Source of the DNA: Fimbriimonadaceae bacterium
GTDB taxonomy: Bacteria > Armatimonadota > Fimbriimonadia > Fimbriimonadales > Fimbriimonadaceae
Assembly (NCBI GenBank): GCA_025451715.1
Contig: JANWJY010000162.1
Span: 1-5,609 of the forward strand
Length of the DNA: 5,609 bases
Reading direction: 5' to 3'
In this document: in pieces, positions 4,781-5,609 of the stretch
Position numbering within the stretch: the first letter of the stretch is position 1
Layout of the letters: each line of letters begins with the position of its first letter
Translations under genes and position numbers: made by a program
The notes under the pieces: generated by a model
What the model was told of the DNA's origin: nothing
What the model saw: only the letters and a program-made list of their open reading frames with translations
Database searches by the model: none

Positions 4781-5609
4781 GTGTTGGTGCTGAGCCGGTC
4801 TGACGTCGCTTCTTGCCTCGACATGCCCCAAGCGATCGAGGCGATGCGGGCGGCGTTCGGCGCGCTCGGCCGCGGCGAGGTCACCATGCCGCAGCGGCTG
4901 GCGACGCCCATCGACGAGCACGATGCGACTCACCTGACAATGCCCTGCCACGTCGGCGGCGACGATCCGTTCCTGTGCCTGAAGGTCGTCACGTTCTTTC
5001 CAGAGAACGCGAAGAGGGGAGAGCCGACGGTGCGCGCGGTGATCGTGGTCAGCGACCCGGCGACCGGAGCTCCTGTCGCCCTGATGGACGGGGAGCACGT
5101 GACCGCCGTGCGCACGGGCGCGGTCTCAGGACTGGCGACCGAGTACCTCTCGCGGAAGACCTCGAAGACCCTTGGCGTGTTCGGGACCGGGGAGATCGCC
5201 TACTGGCAGGTCGCGGCGGTGTGCGCGGTGCGACCCGTGCAGCGAGTGCTAGTGGGCGCACGGGACGTCGAGAAGGGTGAGCGGTTCTGTTCGCGGGTAT
5301 CGAGCGACTTCGGGGTCGAGTGTACTTTTGAGCCGAGCCCGCGGCTGATCGCACCAGAGTGCGACGTGATCTGTCTTGCGACGACCTCCCGCGAGCCGGT
5401 CCTGCTGGGCAAGGACGTGATGCCTTGGACGCATGTGAACGGCGTGGGCTCGTTCCGGGCCGACATGCACGAGACCGACCTCGGCTTCGTCGAGAACGCG
5501 CGGGTGGTCGTCGACCTGTCCTCCGCTGCGCGCGTGGGTGCCGGCGAGCTGATCCAGGCTGCCGGCGCGGGCGTGTTCGACTGGGGCGGCGCGATCGAGC
5601 TGTCGCAGC
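4781..5609 (+). CDS. Ornithine cyclodeaminase/mu-crystallin family protein (partial, C-terminus missing)
   Basis: 276 residues are visible of a family usually a little over 300 long; the frame runs off the window. These enzymes are cytoplasmic NAD(P)-dependent dimers that act on amino acids or cyclic imines. Family features are the opening LSRSDVASCLDMPQAIEAM, Arg39 in MPQR, Lys68 in CLKVVTFFPEN, TAVRTGA (108-114), the dinucleotide loop GTGEIA (135-140), NGVGSFRADMHETD (220-233) and VVVDLSSAARVGAGEL (242-257). True ornithine cyclodeaminases have a catalytic Asp in the GxD segment; here GSF puts Phe225 there, as in many members thought to be ketimine or pyrroline-carboxylate reductases or amino-acid dehydrogenases. 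Ornithine deamination is therefore doubtful. GTG at 4781 is chosen because it restores the usual N-terminus; GTG 4787 is an alternative. No clear Shine-Dalgarno is present. It lies 41 bases after the lipoprotein gene, behind a hairpin. Confidence 0.92.
   Translation, partial: MLVLSRSDVASCLDMPQAIEAMRAAFGALGRGEVTMPQRLATPIDEHDATHLTMPCHVGGDDPFLCLKVVTFFPENAKRGEPTVRAVIVVSDPATGAPVALMDGEHVTAVRTGAVSGLATEYLSRKTSKTLGVFGTGEIAYWQVAAVCAVRPVQRVLVGARDVEKGERFCSRVSSDFGVECTFEPSPRLIAPECDVICLATTSREPVLLGKDVMPWTHVNGVGSFRADMHETDLGFVENARVVVDLSSAARVGAGELIQAAGAGVFDWGGAIELSQ

Overview
The window is ordinary-looking bacterial chromosome: GC-rich, with a strong preference for G or C at third codon positions, and densely packed with genes. 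It holds six protein-coding genes, two of them cut by the window edges. I see no tRNA, rRNA, CRISPR array, transposase or phage gene. The phylum cannot be fixed from the sequence alone. The mix of a copper ATPase with a small membrane cupredoxin, a DUF4349 lipoprotein and a DUF4015-type lipoprotein would fit several free-living phyla; Armatimonadota or Planctomycetota are guesses only.

Left part (1-1436, minus strand): a copper-handling pair. A small membrane-anchored cupredoxin (1044-1436) lies upstream of a copper-exporting P-type ATPase of the CopA type (1-941, C-terminal part outside the window). They are probably co-transcribed. The 102-base gap between them is structured: an 11-bp perfect inverted repeat and an adjoining G-rich mirror repeat.

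Middle (1437-3477): a short C-rich divergent region, then on the plus strand a D-2-hydroxyacid dehydrogenase (1553-2500) and a DUF4349 lipoprotein (2571-3434). A perfect 14-bp inverted repeat (3446-3477) follows and probably closes this transcript.

Right part (3478-5609, plus strand): a locally AT-rich regulatory stretch with a second hairpin, then a lipoprotein with a putative glycoside-hydrolase-like TIM barrel (3591-4739), a tight GC-rich hairpin, and an ornithine cyclodeaminase/mu-crystallin family reductase (4781 to the window end).

Apart from the copper pair, the genes do not form an obvious pathway. Two are NAD(P)-dependent enzymes whose usual acidic catalytic residue appears to be replaced (Glu by Tyr in the hydroxyacid dehydrogenase, Asp by Phe in the cyclodeaminase homologue). 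Two are lipoproteins of poorly characterised families. I found no convincing new biological system. The points most worth following up are the structured cupredoxin-copA gap, the palindrome at 3446-3477, and the active-site substitutions.
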